Shown: in pieces, positions 39,599 through 47,469 of the stretch | Numbering within the stretch: position 1 is the stretch's first letter | Layout: the number at the start of each line of letters is the position of its first letter | Assembly (NCBI GenBank): GCA_008923285.1 | Contig: WBSG01000003.1 | Coordinates: 219,384-283,383 of the forward strand | Reading direction: 5' to 3' | DNA length: 64,000 nucleotides | DNA from: Betaproteobacteria bacterium SCN2 | GTDB taxonomy: Bacteria; Pseudomonadota; Gammaproteobacteria; Burkholderiales; Thiobacillaceae | Program-made: the position numbers and the translations under genes | Notes under the pieces: generated by a model | Seen by the model: only the letters and a program-made list of their open reading frames with translations | Database searches by the model: none | What the model was told of the DNA's origin: nothing

Positions 39599-40460
39599 GC
39601 GCATGCCCGGGCTGGCCCGGGTCCTGTTGACACTGGCTGCAACCGCCACGCTCCCGGCCGTCGCCAGCGGCCTGACGCCGATGATCGATGCCCATGCGCA
39701 CTACACCGCCGAGGATGCGCAGGCCCTGACAGCCGAAAGCATCATGGCGAAGCTGGATGCGGCCGGCGTGAGCCAGCTTGTGGTCAGCGGCGCCCCGCCG
39801 GATCGCGCCCAGGAGTTGTATCGGCATGCGCAGGAACGGGTGATTCCGCTGCTGGGCCTGTATGACACCGAAGCCGGCAAAACTGACTGGATGCGCGACG
39901 GCAGGCTGCCAGCGCTGACCGCAGCCCGGCTCGACAGCGGCTGCTGGGCGGGCCTTGGCGAACTGCACCTGTTCGCGCCCGATGCGGACAGCGCGGTCTT
40001 CGCCGAGCTGGTACGCATGGCCGCGGCGCACAGGCTGGTGCTGCTGCTGCACGCTGACGCCGAAGTCGTGGACAAGGCATTCGAACTCGCCCCCGGGATT
40101 CGCGTGCTGTGGGCGCACCTCGGCACCCGCCCCGACCCCAGGCTGCTGGTAAGCATGCTGCAGCGCCACCCCGACAGACTCTGGGTCGACACCTCGGTGC
40201 GCGACGAGCGCATCGCCCCGAACGGAAAGCTGCTGCCGGAGTGGCGTGCACTGTTCCTGCGCCATCCGGACCGGTTCCTGGCTGCGGTGGACACTTTCAG
40301 CCTCAATCGCTGGCAAGGCTACGCCTCGACGGTCAGGCAAATCCGCACCTGGACGAACTCCCTGCCCATCGAGACGAGGCGCAGGCTGCTGCACGACAAT
40401 GCAGCGCAGCTGTTCGGCGAATTTGCGGACAGGCCTTGCCGGCGCGCCCATGCCGGCTGA
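39585..40460 (+). CDS. Amidohydrolase-like TIM-barrel protein, secreted
   Basis: 291 aa; ATG at 39603 is an alternative start. Signal peptide (LARVLLTLAATATLPAVAS) and metal-binding landmarks of the amidohydrolase-2 family: DAHAHYTAED at the N-terminus, LLLHADAE, LWAHLGTRPDP and a late Asp (AAVDTFSLNRW). A periplasmic hydrolase or decarboxylase-like enzyme of unknown substrate. Overlaps the upstream DsbA-like gene by 14 bases, so probably cotranscribed. Confidence 0.8.
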   Translation: MARAERMPGLARVLLTLAATATLPAVASGLTPMIDAHAHYTAEDAQALTAESIMAKLDAAGVSQLVVSGAPPDRAQELYRHAQERVIPLLGLYDTEAGKTDWMRDGRLPALTAARLDSGCWAGLGELHLFAPDADSAVFAELVRMAAAHRLVLLLHADAEVVDKAFELAPGIRVLWAHLGTRPDPRLLVSMLQRHPDRLWVDTSVRDERIAPNGKLLPEWRALFLRHPDRFLAAVDTFSLNRWQGYASTVRQIRTWTNSLPIETRRRLLHDNAAQLFGEFADRPCRRAHAG

Positions 40461-40594
40461 GCAGCCACGCTTCGCCAGGAACGGCAGACTTGACCCTCTT
40501 TTCATACCAGTGCCGGCAGTCCTTTTTGGACGATAGGCACGGCTCCGCATTGCCCCTATGATGGGGACTTTGCCAAATCAATCGTTCCCTAGAC

Positions 40595-42755
40595 GTGTCC
40601 AGCATTCTCCAGCCCCAGGCCGACGAACTCCCGGAAAGCGTTGACCCGGCCATGAACCAGCAGCAGATACTGGCGTCCCTGCGCGAGAGCGAGGAACGCT
40701 TCCGTCTGCTGCTGGAAGCTTCGCCCGAGGCCATTTTCGGAGTGGACACCCACGGCATTTGCACCTTCGTCAACCCGGCCTGCCTCAGGATGCTGGGCTA
40801 TGCGGCGCACGAAATGCTCGGCAAAAGCGTGCATGCGCTGATTCACCATACCCATCCCGACGGACGCCCCTACCCCAGGGAGCAAGCAATGCCTTGTCCG
40901 CTGCTCCACGCTGCAGGGAAAGTCCACGCACGTGGACACGGAAGTGCACTGGCGCAAGGACGGCAGCTGCTTCCCGGTGGAGTACTGGTCGCACCCCATC
41001 TACCGCAACGGCGAACTGGTGGGCGCAGTGGTCAACTTCATCGACATCAGCGAACGCAAGCGCACCGAGGAAGCGCTGCGCGAGAGCGAGGCCCGCTACC
41101 GCGCCATGGCGGAGCAATCCGCCGACTGGGTGTGGTCGATCGACGTCGAAGGCCGGCACCTCTATACCAACCAGCGCGGTGCGGCAATCCTGGGTTACAC
41201 GGCGGAGGAATTTCTGGCTGCGGACGCGCTGAAGCTGGTGCACCCGGAAGACCTGCCACTGTTCCACGAGACCCTGCGCGCCGCGCTGGCGACGCGGCAA
41301 GGCTGGCAGAGCGTGGTGCTGCGCTGGCGTCACCGCAACGGCAGTTATCGCATCCTCGAATCCAACGCCACGCCACTGTTCGGCGAGGGTGGCCAACTGA
41401 CCGGCTTCCAGGGCGTGGACCGCGACATCACCGAACGCAAGCTGGCGGAAGAGCGCATCCAGTTCCTCGCCCACCACGATGCGCTCACCGGCCTGCCCAA
41501 CCGCATCCTGCTGCGCGACCGCTTCGAGCACGCCCGGGAAATGGCGCGCCAGTCGAAATCACGGCTTGCCATCCTGTTCCTCGACCTGGACAATTTCAAG
41601 GTGGTGAACGACACGCTGGGACATGCTGCCGGCGACCAGCTGCTGCTGGACGTGGTCGAGCGCCTGTCGCGCTGCACCCGTAGCGGCGACACCATCAGCC
41701 GGCAGGGCGGCGACGAATTCATCATTCTGCTCAACGAAGTGCCGGACCTGGAGACGGTGGAGAACATCGCCGGCGAGATTCTTGCCGCAATGTCCGAACC
41801 GATGGAAATCGACGGCCGCTATCTCAACACATCCTGCAGCATCGGCATCTCGATCTGCCCCGAAGACGGCGACGATTTCGACTCGCTCCTGCAGAAGGCC
41901 GACACGGCCATGTACAACGCGAAGGACTCGGGCCGCAATGCCTGCCGTTTCTTCAACGAAGCAATGAACCTGCAGGCGCACGAACATCTGTTATTGCAGA
42001 ACCGCCTGTTCCAGGCCATGGTCGAGGAAGACTTCCAGTTGCATTACCAGCCGCAAATACATGCCGGCAGCGGCAGGGTCGTCGGTATCGAGGCGCTGCT
42101 GCGATGGAACAACCCGGAACTGGGCGAGGTGGAGCCGTCACGCTTCATTCCGGTTGCCGAAGAAAGCGGCCTCATCGTGCCGATCGGATCCTGGGTCATG
42201 GTGGAGGCCTGCACGCAGGCGCAGGCCTGGCGCAAGGCGGGTTTCGCAGACATCGGCATCTCGGTCAACCTGTCGGCGCTGCAATTTCGCCGCACCAACC
42301 TGATCGAATCGGTTGCCGGCGCGCTCAACCGCAGCGGCCTGCCGCCGCACCTGCTGGAACTGGAACTGACCGAGTCGATCCTGCTGCAGGACGCCGAGAA
42401 CAACCTGGAAACGGTACGGCGCCTGAAATCGCTGGGCGTGCGCCTGTCGATCGACGACTTCGGCACCGGCTACTCCTCGTTCAGCTACCTCAAGCGCTTT
42501 GCCGTCGACCGCCTGAAAATCGACCAGTCCTTCGTGCGCGACATCACCAGCGACCCGGATGATGCCGCGATCGTGCGCGCCATCATCCTGCTGGCGCGCA
42601 GCCTGCGCCTGGGCATCGTGGCGGAAGGCGTGGAAACCTTGGAACAACTCGATTTCCTGCGTGCCGAAGGCTGCGAGGAAGTGCAGGGATTCCTGTTCGC
42701 CCGGCCGCTGCCAGCGGCCGAGTTAGAGGCCTATCTGCACGAACACAACAAATAG
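40595..42755 (+). pseudogene. PAS-PAS-GGDEF-EAL cyclic-di-GMP gene with a one-base frameshift
   Basis: The first PAS domain starts at about 40660 (EERFRLLLEASPEAIFGVD) and reads in one frame to HAAG (about 40918). The rest continues in the next frame as KSTHVDTEVHWRKDGSCFPV, exactly the expected PAS continuation, so one extra base lies in GGGAAA (40916-40921). Downstream are a second PAS (about 41090-41440), GGDEF with intact GGDEF motif (41706-41720), and EAL (EALLRWNN at about 42090, DDFGTGYSSF). Without the indel it would be about 720 aa and look bifunctional. It may be a true lesion, a homopolymer sequencing error, or a gene restarted at GTG 40932 (607 aa without the first PAS). Confidence 0.85.
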
Positions 42756-42811
42756 CGCCGGGCGGGCGAAGCCCGCACAGGGGCGTAGACAAACCGGGAG
42801 CAGGTTCAGGC

Positions 42812-43822
42812 ATGGATATCCTCACTCAGGGACTGGCCGGTGCAGTGATCGCAAGCAGCATGGCCCGGCCGCAGCAGTTGCGCACGGCGGCGGCGATCGG
42901 GCTGTTCGCAGGCCTGCTGGCAGACCTCGACGTACTGATCCGCTCTCAAGACGACGCCCTGCTGTTCCTCGATTTCCATCGGCACTTCACCCATGCCCTG
43001 GTCTTCGTTCCCTTCGGCGCGCTGATCGCGGCACTGGTCGCGTGGCCGTTCGCGCGACGCCGGCTGGCCTTCCCGGCGATCTGGGAATTTGCCCTGCTGG
43101 GCTATCTGCCGAGCGGCCTCATCGATGCCTGCACCAGCTACGGCACCAGCCTGTTATGGCCGTTCAGCGATGCGCGCGTGGCCTGGCGCGTGATTTCCAT
43201 CGTCGATCCCCTCTTCACCCTGGTTCTGCTGACCGGGCTCCTGCTCGCGCTGGGCAGGCGGAGCCCGCTGCCCGCGCGGATTGCCCTGGCAATGGCCCTG
43301 TTGTATCTGCTGTTCGGTCTGATGCAGCGGGAGCGTGCGGAAGCCGTTGCGCGTGAACTCGCCGCCAGCCGCGGTCACGTCATCGAGCGCATCGTGCTGC
43401 ACCCGACCCTCGGCAATGTGCTGCTATGGCGCTCGGTTTATTCGGCAAGCGGGCAGTATCACGTCGACGGCGTACGCGTCGGGTTGCTGTCAGCGCCTCT
43501 GGCATACCGCGGGGGCAGCCTGCCGCAATACCAGCCGGGCGACCTGCCAAGGCTGCAAACGGGTTCGGTGCTGGCGCGCGATATCGCGCGCTTCACTCAT
43601 TTCTCGGACGGTTTTGTCGCACGCCACCCGGACAGGCCGGACGTGCTGGGCGATGTGCGCTATGCGCTGCTGCCGAACAGCACGCTGCCGTTATGGGGCA
43701 TCCGTCTGGATCTGGCGCAGCAGGACAGGCATGTGGAATTCCTGACTTTCCGTCAGCATGGCGACGCCGAGCGGCGGGCCTTCGCAGCCATGTTGCTCGG
43801 CCAGCCACTGCCGGCGCCGTAA
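42812..43822 (+). CDS. Membrane-bound metal-dependent hydrolase, YdjM/DUF457 family
   Basis: 336 aa with MDILTQGLAGAVIASSMA at the N-terminus and metal-binding residues in GLLADLDVLI and FLDFHRHFTHALVF, the family hallmark. About five membrane helices follow in the first 180 residues, then a soluble C-terminal part (from about residue 185). The natural substrate of YdjM-type proteins is unknown. Convergent with infA. Confidence 0.85.
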   Translation: MDILTQGLAGAVIASSMARPQQLRTAAAIGLFAGLLADLDVLIRSQDDALLFLDFHRHFTHALVFVPFGALIAALVAWPFARRRLAFPAIWEFALLGYLPSGLIDACTSYGTSLLWPFSDARVAWRVISIVDPLFTLVLLTGLLLALGRRSPLPARIALAMALLYLLFGLMQRERAEAVARELAASRGHVIERIVLHPTLGNVLLWRSVYSASGQYHVDGVRVGLLSAPLAYRGGSLPQYQPGDLPRLQTGSVLARDIARFTHFSDGFVARHPDRPDVLGDVRYALLPNSTLPLWGIRLDLAQQDRHVEFLTFRQHGDAERRAFAAMLLGQPLPAP

Positions 43823-43855
43823 GCGGGCGCAGTCAGTGCGGCGGTCTCGCCGCGA

Positions 43856-44116
43856 TCAATACCTTCTTGCCATGGCGGGACGCGGCTGGGCGTTGGCGTC
43901 CTTGTGGCGGAAGTTGATGCGGCCCTTGGTCAGGTCGTAGGGCGACATCTCCAGGGTGACCTTGTCGCCGGCCAGGATGCGGATACGATGCTTGCGCATC
44001 TTGCCGGAGGCATAAGCGATGATCTCGAAGCCGTTGTCGAGGGTGACGCGAAAGCGTGTTTGCGGCAGGACTTCGTTGACCACGCCTTCCATTTCGATCA
44101 GTTCTTCCTTGGACAT
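43856..44116 (-). CDS. infA: Translation initiation factor IF-1
   Basis: 86 aa, S1-like OB fold: [40 protein letters not shown] (landmarks) and [15 protein letters not shown]. The slightly long basic tail ([11 protein letters not shown]) resembles the stand-alone infA copy of many betaproteobacteria, which often have a second copy in a ribosomal-protein operon. RBS AGGAAAC precedes ATG 44116. The frame extends much further upstream but without family resemblance. Confidence 0.95.
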   Translation of the reverse strand: MSKEELIEMEGVVNEVLPQTRFRVTLDNGFEIIAYASGKMRKHRIRILAGDKVTLEMSPYDLTKGRINFRHKDANAQPRPAMARRY

Positions 44117-44402
44117 GACTTGTTTCCTCGTGCTGAGCCGGTGCGACGGTGCGTTGCGTTCGGCTGTGTGTTGCAATGGGCGCAGTCGGGCTGCGGCGAT
44201 CGCGCCTTGTGGGCGCGAGATGAAAGCCAATGAGGAAAGCCGACAGGAAGCCCAAGACGGGCGAAGAAGACTGACCAAAACAGCAATACGTGTGGACAGT
44301 ATGAGGCTATGGCGCTGATTTGGCAAGGAAAACGGCCGGTACGACTGGCTTTGCGCCGTTTCAGCTTCTATGCTGAAGCGTGTGCAAGACATCGGGATTT
44401 TC

Positions 44403-44657
44403 ATGAGCCACAAGCACGAAACCCTGCTCAATTCCATCTTCCACGGCCCGGTGAGCGGCAACGTGCACTGGCGCGACGTCGAGGCCATGCTCACGCACGT
44501 GGGCGCCACGGTCGAGCCGCATCACGGCGCCAGTTTTCGCGTGATGCTGAATGGCGTGGAAGGCTTCATCCATCGGCCCCACAACAGTTCGACCTGCACC
44601 AAGGATGAACTCCGGCACGTGCGGGATATCCTGATCGCCGCGGGCATGAAAAAGTGA
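44403..44657 (+). CDS. HicA-like toxin-family protein, solitary
   Basis: 84 aa: [56 protein letters not shown]. This is the HicA double-stranded-RNA-binding-like fold as found in small HicA family mRNA interferases, with His residues in the expected loop. No HicB antitoxin gene adjoins on either side: upstream is the infA leader, downstream a small secreted protein. It may be an orphan or a domesticated RNA-binding protein. Confidence 0.75.
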   Translation: MSHKHETLLNSIFHGPVSGNVHWRDVEAMLTHVGATVEPHHGASFRVMLNGVEGFIHRPHNSSTCTKDELRHVRDILIAAGMKK

Positions 44658-44670
44658 GGCCGGCAAGCAG

Positions 44671-45004
44671 ATGGCAAGAACGCTGACAGCCGGCCTGCTC
44701 GCCGTGGCCTTGCTCGCCGCCCCCCTGCGCCGCGCAGGCGGACGACCCCGGCACCATCAGCGGCGACAAGGGCACGGACATGCTGGTGGATGCCGTGGTG
44801 ATGCGTCCGCTGGGCCTGGCGGCCACGGTGCTGGGCGCGGCGGTCACGCTGGTGACGCTGCCGTTCACCCTGGCCACCGGCAGCGCTGATGAAGCGGCGC
44901 GCTACATGATCGTCGAGCCCGCCGAATACACCTTCGACCGCCCGCTCGGCGAATTCGACCGCTGCGGCGAGGACCGGCACCCCTGCGGCGCATCGAACCG
45001 CTAG
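44671..45004 (+). pseudogene. Small secreted conserved protein with a one-base frameshift
   Basis: The N-terminus reads as a signal peptide (ARTLTAGLLAVALLAAP) in one frame; the remainder (AQADDPGTISGDKGTDMLVD, then VVMRPLGLAATVLGAAVTLV and MIVEPAEYTFDRPLGEFDRC) reads in the next. Removing one C from the six-C run at 44720-44725 joins them into a roughly 110-aa protein with cleavage after AQA. The C-terminal part belongs to a family of small betaproteobacterial exported proteins sometimes labelled 'multidrug transporter' without evidence. A sequencing error is as likely as a real mutation. Confidence 0.7.
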
Positions 45005-45026
45005 CCGCCTGCCCGGCCGTCGGATT

Positions 45027-45338
45027 TCAATCCGTCTGGCACTTGTTGACGAAGCTGTTTTTCGCAGCGCCGTACAGTTTCTTGTCCTTCGCCCTGGCTT
45101 CGCAGTAGGGCTTGAGGCTGTCGGCCATGCACTTCTTCATGTAGCTGGATTTCGCCGCGCCGGCGAGCTTCTTGTCCATCGCCGCTTCGCACTTGTCGCG
45201 CTCGCACTTGTGCATGAAGGCACTCTCGGCCGCGCCGGCGAGTTTCTTCTGGGCGGCTGCGGTCATGCAGGCGTTGTCCGCGGCGAATACCGGCAGGGAC
45301 AGGGCCAGGGCGCCGGCCAGGGCAATCAGGATTCTCAT
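45027..45338 (-). CDS. PsiF-repeat periplasmic protein
   Basis: 103 aa with signal peptide (RILIALAGALALSLPVFA). Three repeats of the PsiF type follow: QKKLAGAAESAFMHKCERDK, DKKLAGAAKSSYMKKCMADS and DKKLYGAAKNSFVNKCQTD, each with the K-K-L-x-GAA-x-S-F/Y-x-x-K-C core. PsiF is phosphate-starvation induced in E. coli; its molecular role is unknown. Convergent with the preceding small gene. Confidence 0.85.
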   Translation of the reverse strand: MRILIALAGALALSLPVFAADNACMTAAAQKKLAGAAESAFMHKCERDKCEAAMDKKLAGAAKSSYMKKCMADSLKPYCEARAKDKKLYGAAKNSFVNKCQTD

Positions 45339-45356
45339 GTTTTCTCCGCTCGGTGG

Positions 45357-45863
45357 TTATTTGGGCATTTTGCGCAGCAGCGCGGCCCTTGGCACCACCA
45401 GTCGCTGGTAATCCAGCGCGATGTAGTTGTTGATCTGGGCCGGGCCGCTGGGCGCCACGTCAATATAGGCCGGAAAGGCTTCCGGCACCACGCCCTTCCA
45501 GCCGGCGTAGGTTTCGCATACGTGCACGGGGATGTTCCTGTCGCGTTTCAGGCTCTGCACCTGTTCGTGCAGGGCGGCATTCCTTTGCCTGTCCTTTTCC
45601 TGCAGCGCGAACATCTCCTGTCCATGGGTGACAAGCGCCATGGGCACGCCCGGGAAACGCTCCTCGATTTTTTCCGCAGCCTGCCTGACCCAGGGCAGCG
45701 CGAATTCGAGCGCCTGCGGGTCGCGGTCGACGATCTCGAACACCACCCCCGCCGGCGGCGTGGGCTTGGCCAGCAACTGCTCCAGCGTGAGCGAGCTGGC
45801 GGCAGCCGTCGCCGTCAGCAGCCAGGGAAACAGCAACAGCAGGGCAGCGCGCAGAAGTATCAT
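45357..45863 (-). CDS. DsrE/DsrF-like secreted protein
   Basis: 168 aa. A signal peptide (ILLRAALLLLFPWLLTATAAA) precedes a DsrE-like domain: VFEIVDRDPQALEFALPWVR, PMALVTHGQEMFAL and IPVHVCETYAGWKGV with the conserved central Cys, ending INNYIALDYQRLVV. Cytoplasmic DsrE proteins relay sulfur; exported homologues are common but uncharacterised. It lies about 1.1 kb from a DsrC-family gene. It is 18 bases upstream of psiF on the same strand. Confidence 0.75.
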   Translation of the reverse strand: MILLRAALLLLFPWLLTATAAASSLTLEQLLAKPTPPAGVVFEIVDRDPQALEFALPWVRQAAEKIEERFPGVPMALVTHGQEMFALQEKDRQRNAALHEQVQSLKRDRNIPVHVCETYAGWKGVVPEAFPAYIDVAPSGPAQINNYIALDYQRLVVPRAALLRKMPK

Positions 45864-45940
45864 GTCGCCTCCAATAGAGTCGATGAGTTTATTACGCCTG
45901 AGGCAAGCCGGAAGCTTGTCTGTTCCCGTACATTAGAATC

Positions 45941-46927
45941 ATGAGCGAACATCCCTTCTCCGCCCTCACCCCCGACCTCGTGCTGGACGCGCTGGAAAGC
46001 ACCGGCCTCAGGTGCGACGGCCGCATGCTGGCGCTGAACAGCTTCGAGAACCGGGTCTACCAGATCGGCCGCGAGGACGACACGCCCTTGGTGGCCAAGT
46101 TTTATCGCCCTGAGCGCTGGAACGACGCGGCGATCCTGGAAGAACACGCCTACACCCTGGAACTGGCCGAGCGCGAAATCCCGGTGGTGGCGCCGCTGGA
46201 ACTGGCGGGCAGGACGCTCAACGAATTCGCCGGCTTCCGCTTTGCCGTCTACCCGCGCCAGAGCGGGCGCCCGCCCGAGCTCGACGATCCCGATACCCTG
46301 GAATGGATGGGACGCTTCATGGGCCGCATCCACGCGGTCGGCGCAACCCGGCAATTCGAACACCGCCCGGCGCTCGACATCGAGACTTTCGGTACCGAGC
46401 CGCGCGCCTGGCTGCTGGAACATGGCTGGATTCCGCCGGAACTGCTGGGCGCCTGGGAAAGCGTGTCGGCGCAGGCACTGGAAGGCGTGCGCCACTGCTT
46501 CGAGCGCGCCGGCAAGTTCGCCGCCCTGCGCCTGCACGGCGACTGCCACATGGGCAACGTGCTGTGGACCGAAGGCGCCGACAGCGGCCCGCATTTCGTC
46601 GATTTCGACGACTGCCGCACAGGACCCGCGGTGCAGGACTTGTGGATGCTGTTGTCGGGCGAGCGCGAGGCCATGACCCGCCAGTTGAGCGATGTCCTGG
46701 CCGGCTACGAGGATTTCCACGACTTCGACCGCCGCGAACTGCACCTCGTCGAGGCCTTGCGCACTCTGCGGCTTTTGCACTATTCGGCCTGGCTGGCGCG
46801 GCGCTGGGACGACCCCGCCTTCCCCGCCGCCTTCCCCTGGTTCAACACCCAGCACTACTGGCAGGACCGTATCCTCGAGCTGCGCGAGCAGGTGGCGCTG
46901 ATGCAGGAGCCGCCCCTGAGCGTGTAA
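45941..46927 (+). CDS. srkA: Stress response kinase A (YihE/RdoA)
   Basis: 328 aa aminoglycoside-phosphotransferase-like Ser/Thr kinase. LNSFENRVYQIGREDDTPLV holds the N-lobe; LRLHGDCHMGNVLW the catalytic loop with Asp; HFVDFDDCRTGPAVQDLWML the metal-binding DFDD segment. In E. coli SrkA protects cells from stress-induced death through MazEF; dsbA is its usual neighbour there but not here. Confidence 0.95.
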   Translation: MSEHPFSALTPDLVLDALESTGLRCDGRMLALNSFENRVYQIGREDDTPLVAKFYRPERWNDAAILEEHAYTLELAEREIPVVAPLELAGRTLNEFAGFRFAVYPRQSGRPPELDDPDTLEWMGRFMGRIHAVGATRQFEHRPALDIETFGTEPRAWLLEHGWIPPELLGAWESVSAQALEGVRHCFERAGKFAALRLHGDCHMGNVLWTEGADSGPHFVDFDDCRTGPAVQDLWMLLSGEREAMTRQLSDVLAGYEDFHDFDRRELHLVEALRTLRLLHYSAWLARRWDDPAFPAAFPWFNTQHYWQDRILELREQVALMQEPPLSV

Positions 46928-46996
46928 GGCTTGTTTCTGCCTCCCGATCGTCTAGTCTGAAATTACCCCACAGGAGACAGAGCACAGGAGGACACC

Positions 46997-47368
46997 ATGC
47001 TGCACGTATCATCCGACATCAACAAACTCACCCGCGAGCGCACCGTCGATCCCGAGTTTCCGCATGCGCCCGAAGAGTGGAACCGCCAGCACGCCATGGA
47101 CATCGCGCGCGCCGAGGGACTCAAGCTCAGTGACGAGCACTGGGAAGCCGTGCGCGCCCTGCAAAGCTATTACGCACGCCACGAAGACCAGGCCAAGATC
47201 AGCCCGCGCGACCTGCACGACGCACTGGACGAGCATTTCCACCCGCAGGGCGGCATCAAGCACCTGTACCTGCTGTTCCCGGGCGGACCCATCGCCCAGG
47301 GCTGCCGCCTCGCCGGCCTGAAGGCCCCCTTCATGGCCAGCGACCGCAGCTTCGGCAGCGTGTCCTAG
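46997..47368 (+). CDS. DsrC/TusE family protein lacking the C-terminal active Cys
   Basis: 123 aa. The family features are clear: FPHAPEEWNRQHAMDIARAE, LSDEHWEAVRALQSYYARHE, and the C-terminal arm YLLFPGGPIAQGCRLAGLKA. DsrC carries two Cys in this arm, TusE only the last. Here the upstream one (Cys in QGCRLAGL) remains, but the penultimate redox Cys, 11 residues later, is Ala, and the chain runs on with SDRSFGSVS. It therefore cannot form the usual DsrC trisulfide or act as TusE. A regulatory or divergent sulfur-binding role is possible. RBS CAGGAGG precedes ATG. Confidence 0.85.
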   Translation: MLHVSSDINKLTRERTVDPEFPHAPEEWNRQHAMDIARAEGLKLSDEHWEAVRALQSYYARHEDQAKISPRDLHDALDEHFHPQGGIKHLYLLFPGGPIAQGCRLAGLKAPFMASDRSFGSVS

Positions 47369-47399
47369 GCGGCGATTCGCACCCGCCGCTGCAATGCAG

Positions 47400-47429
47400 A
47401 CGGCCTCTTCGGAGGAAGGGGCCGTTTTT
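47400..47429 (+). terminator. Terminator of the DsrC-like gene
   Basis: ACGGCCTCTTC-GGAG-GAAGGGGCCGT followed by TTTTG; a stem of about 11 pairs with one bulge, just after the gene and before the cyclase. Confidence 0.85.
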
Positions 47430-47469
47430 GCGTCTGGATGTTGCCGCAGATTCCCACTAGACTGGATAC

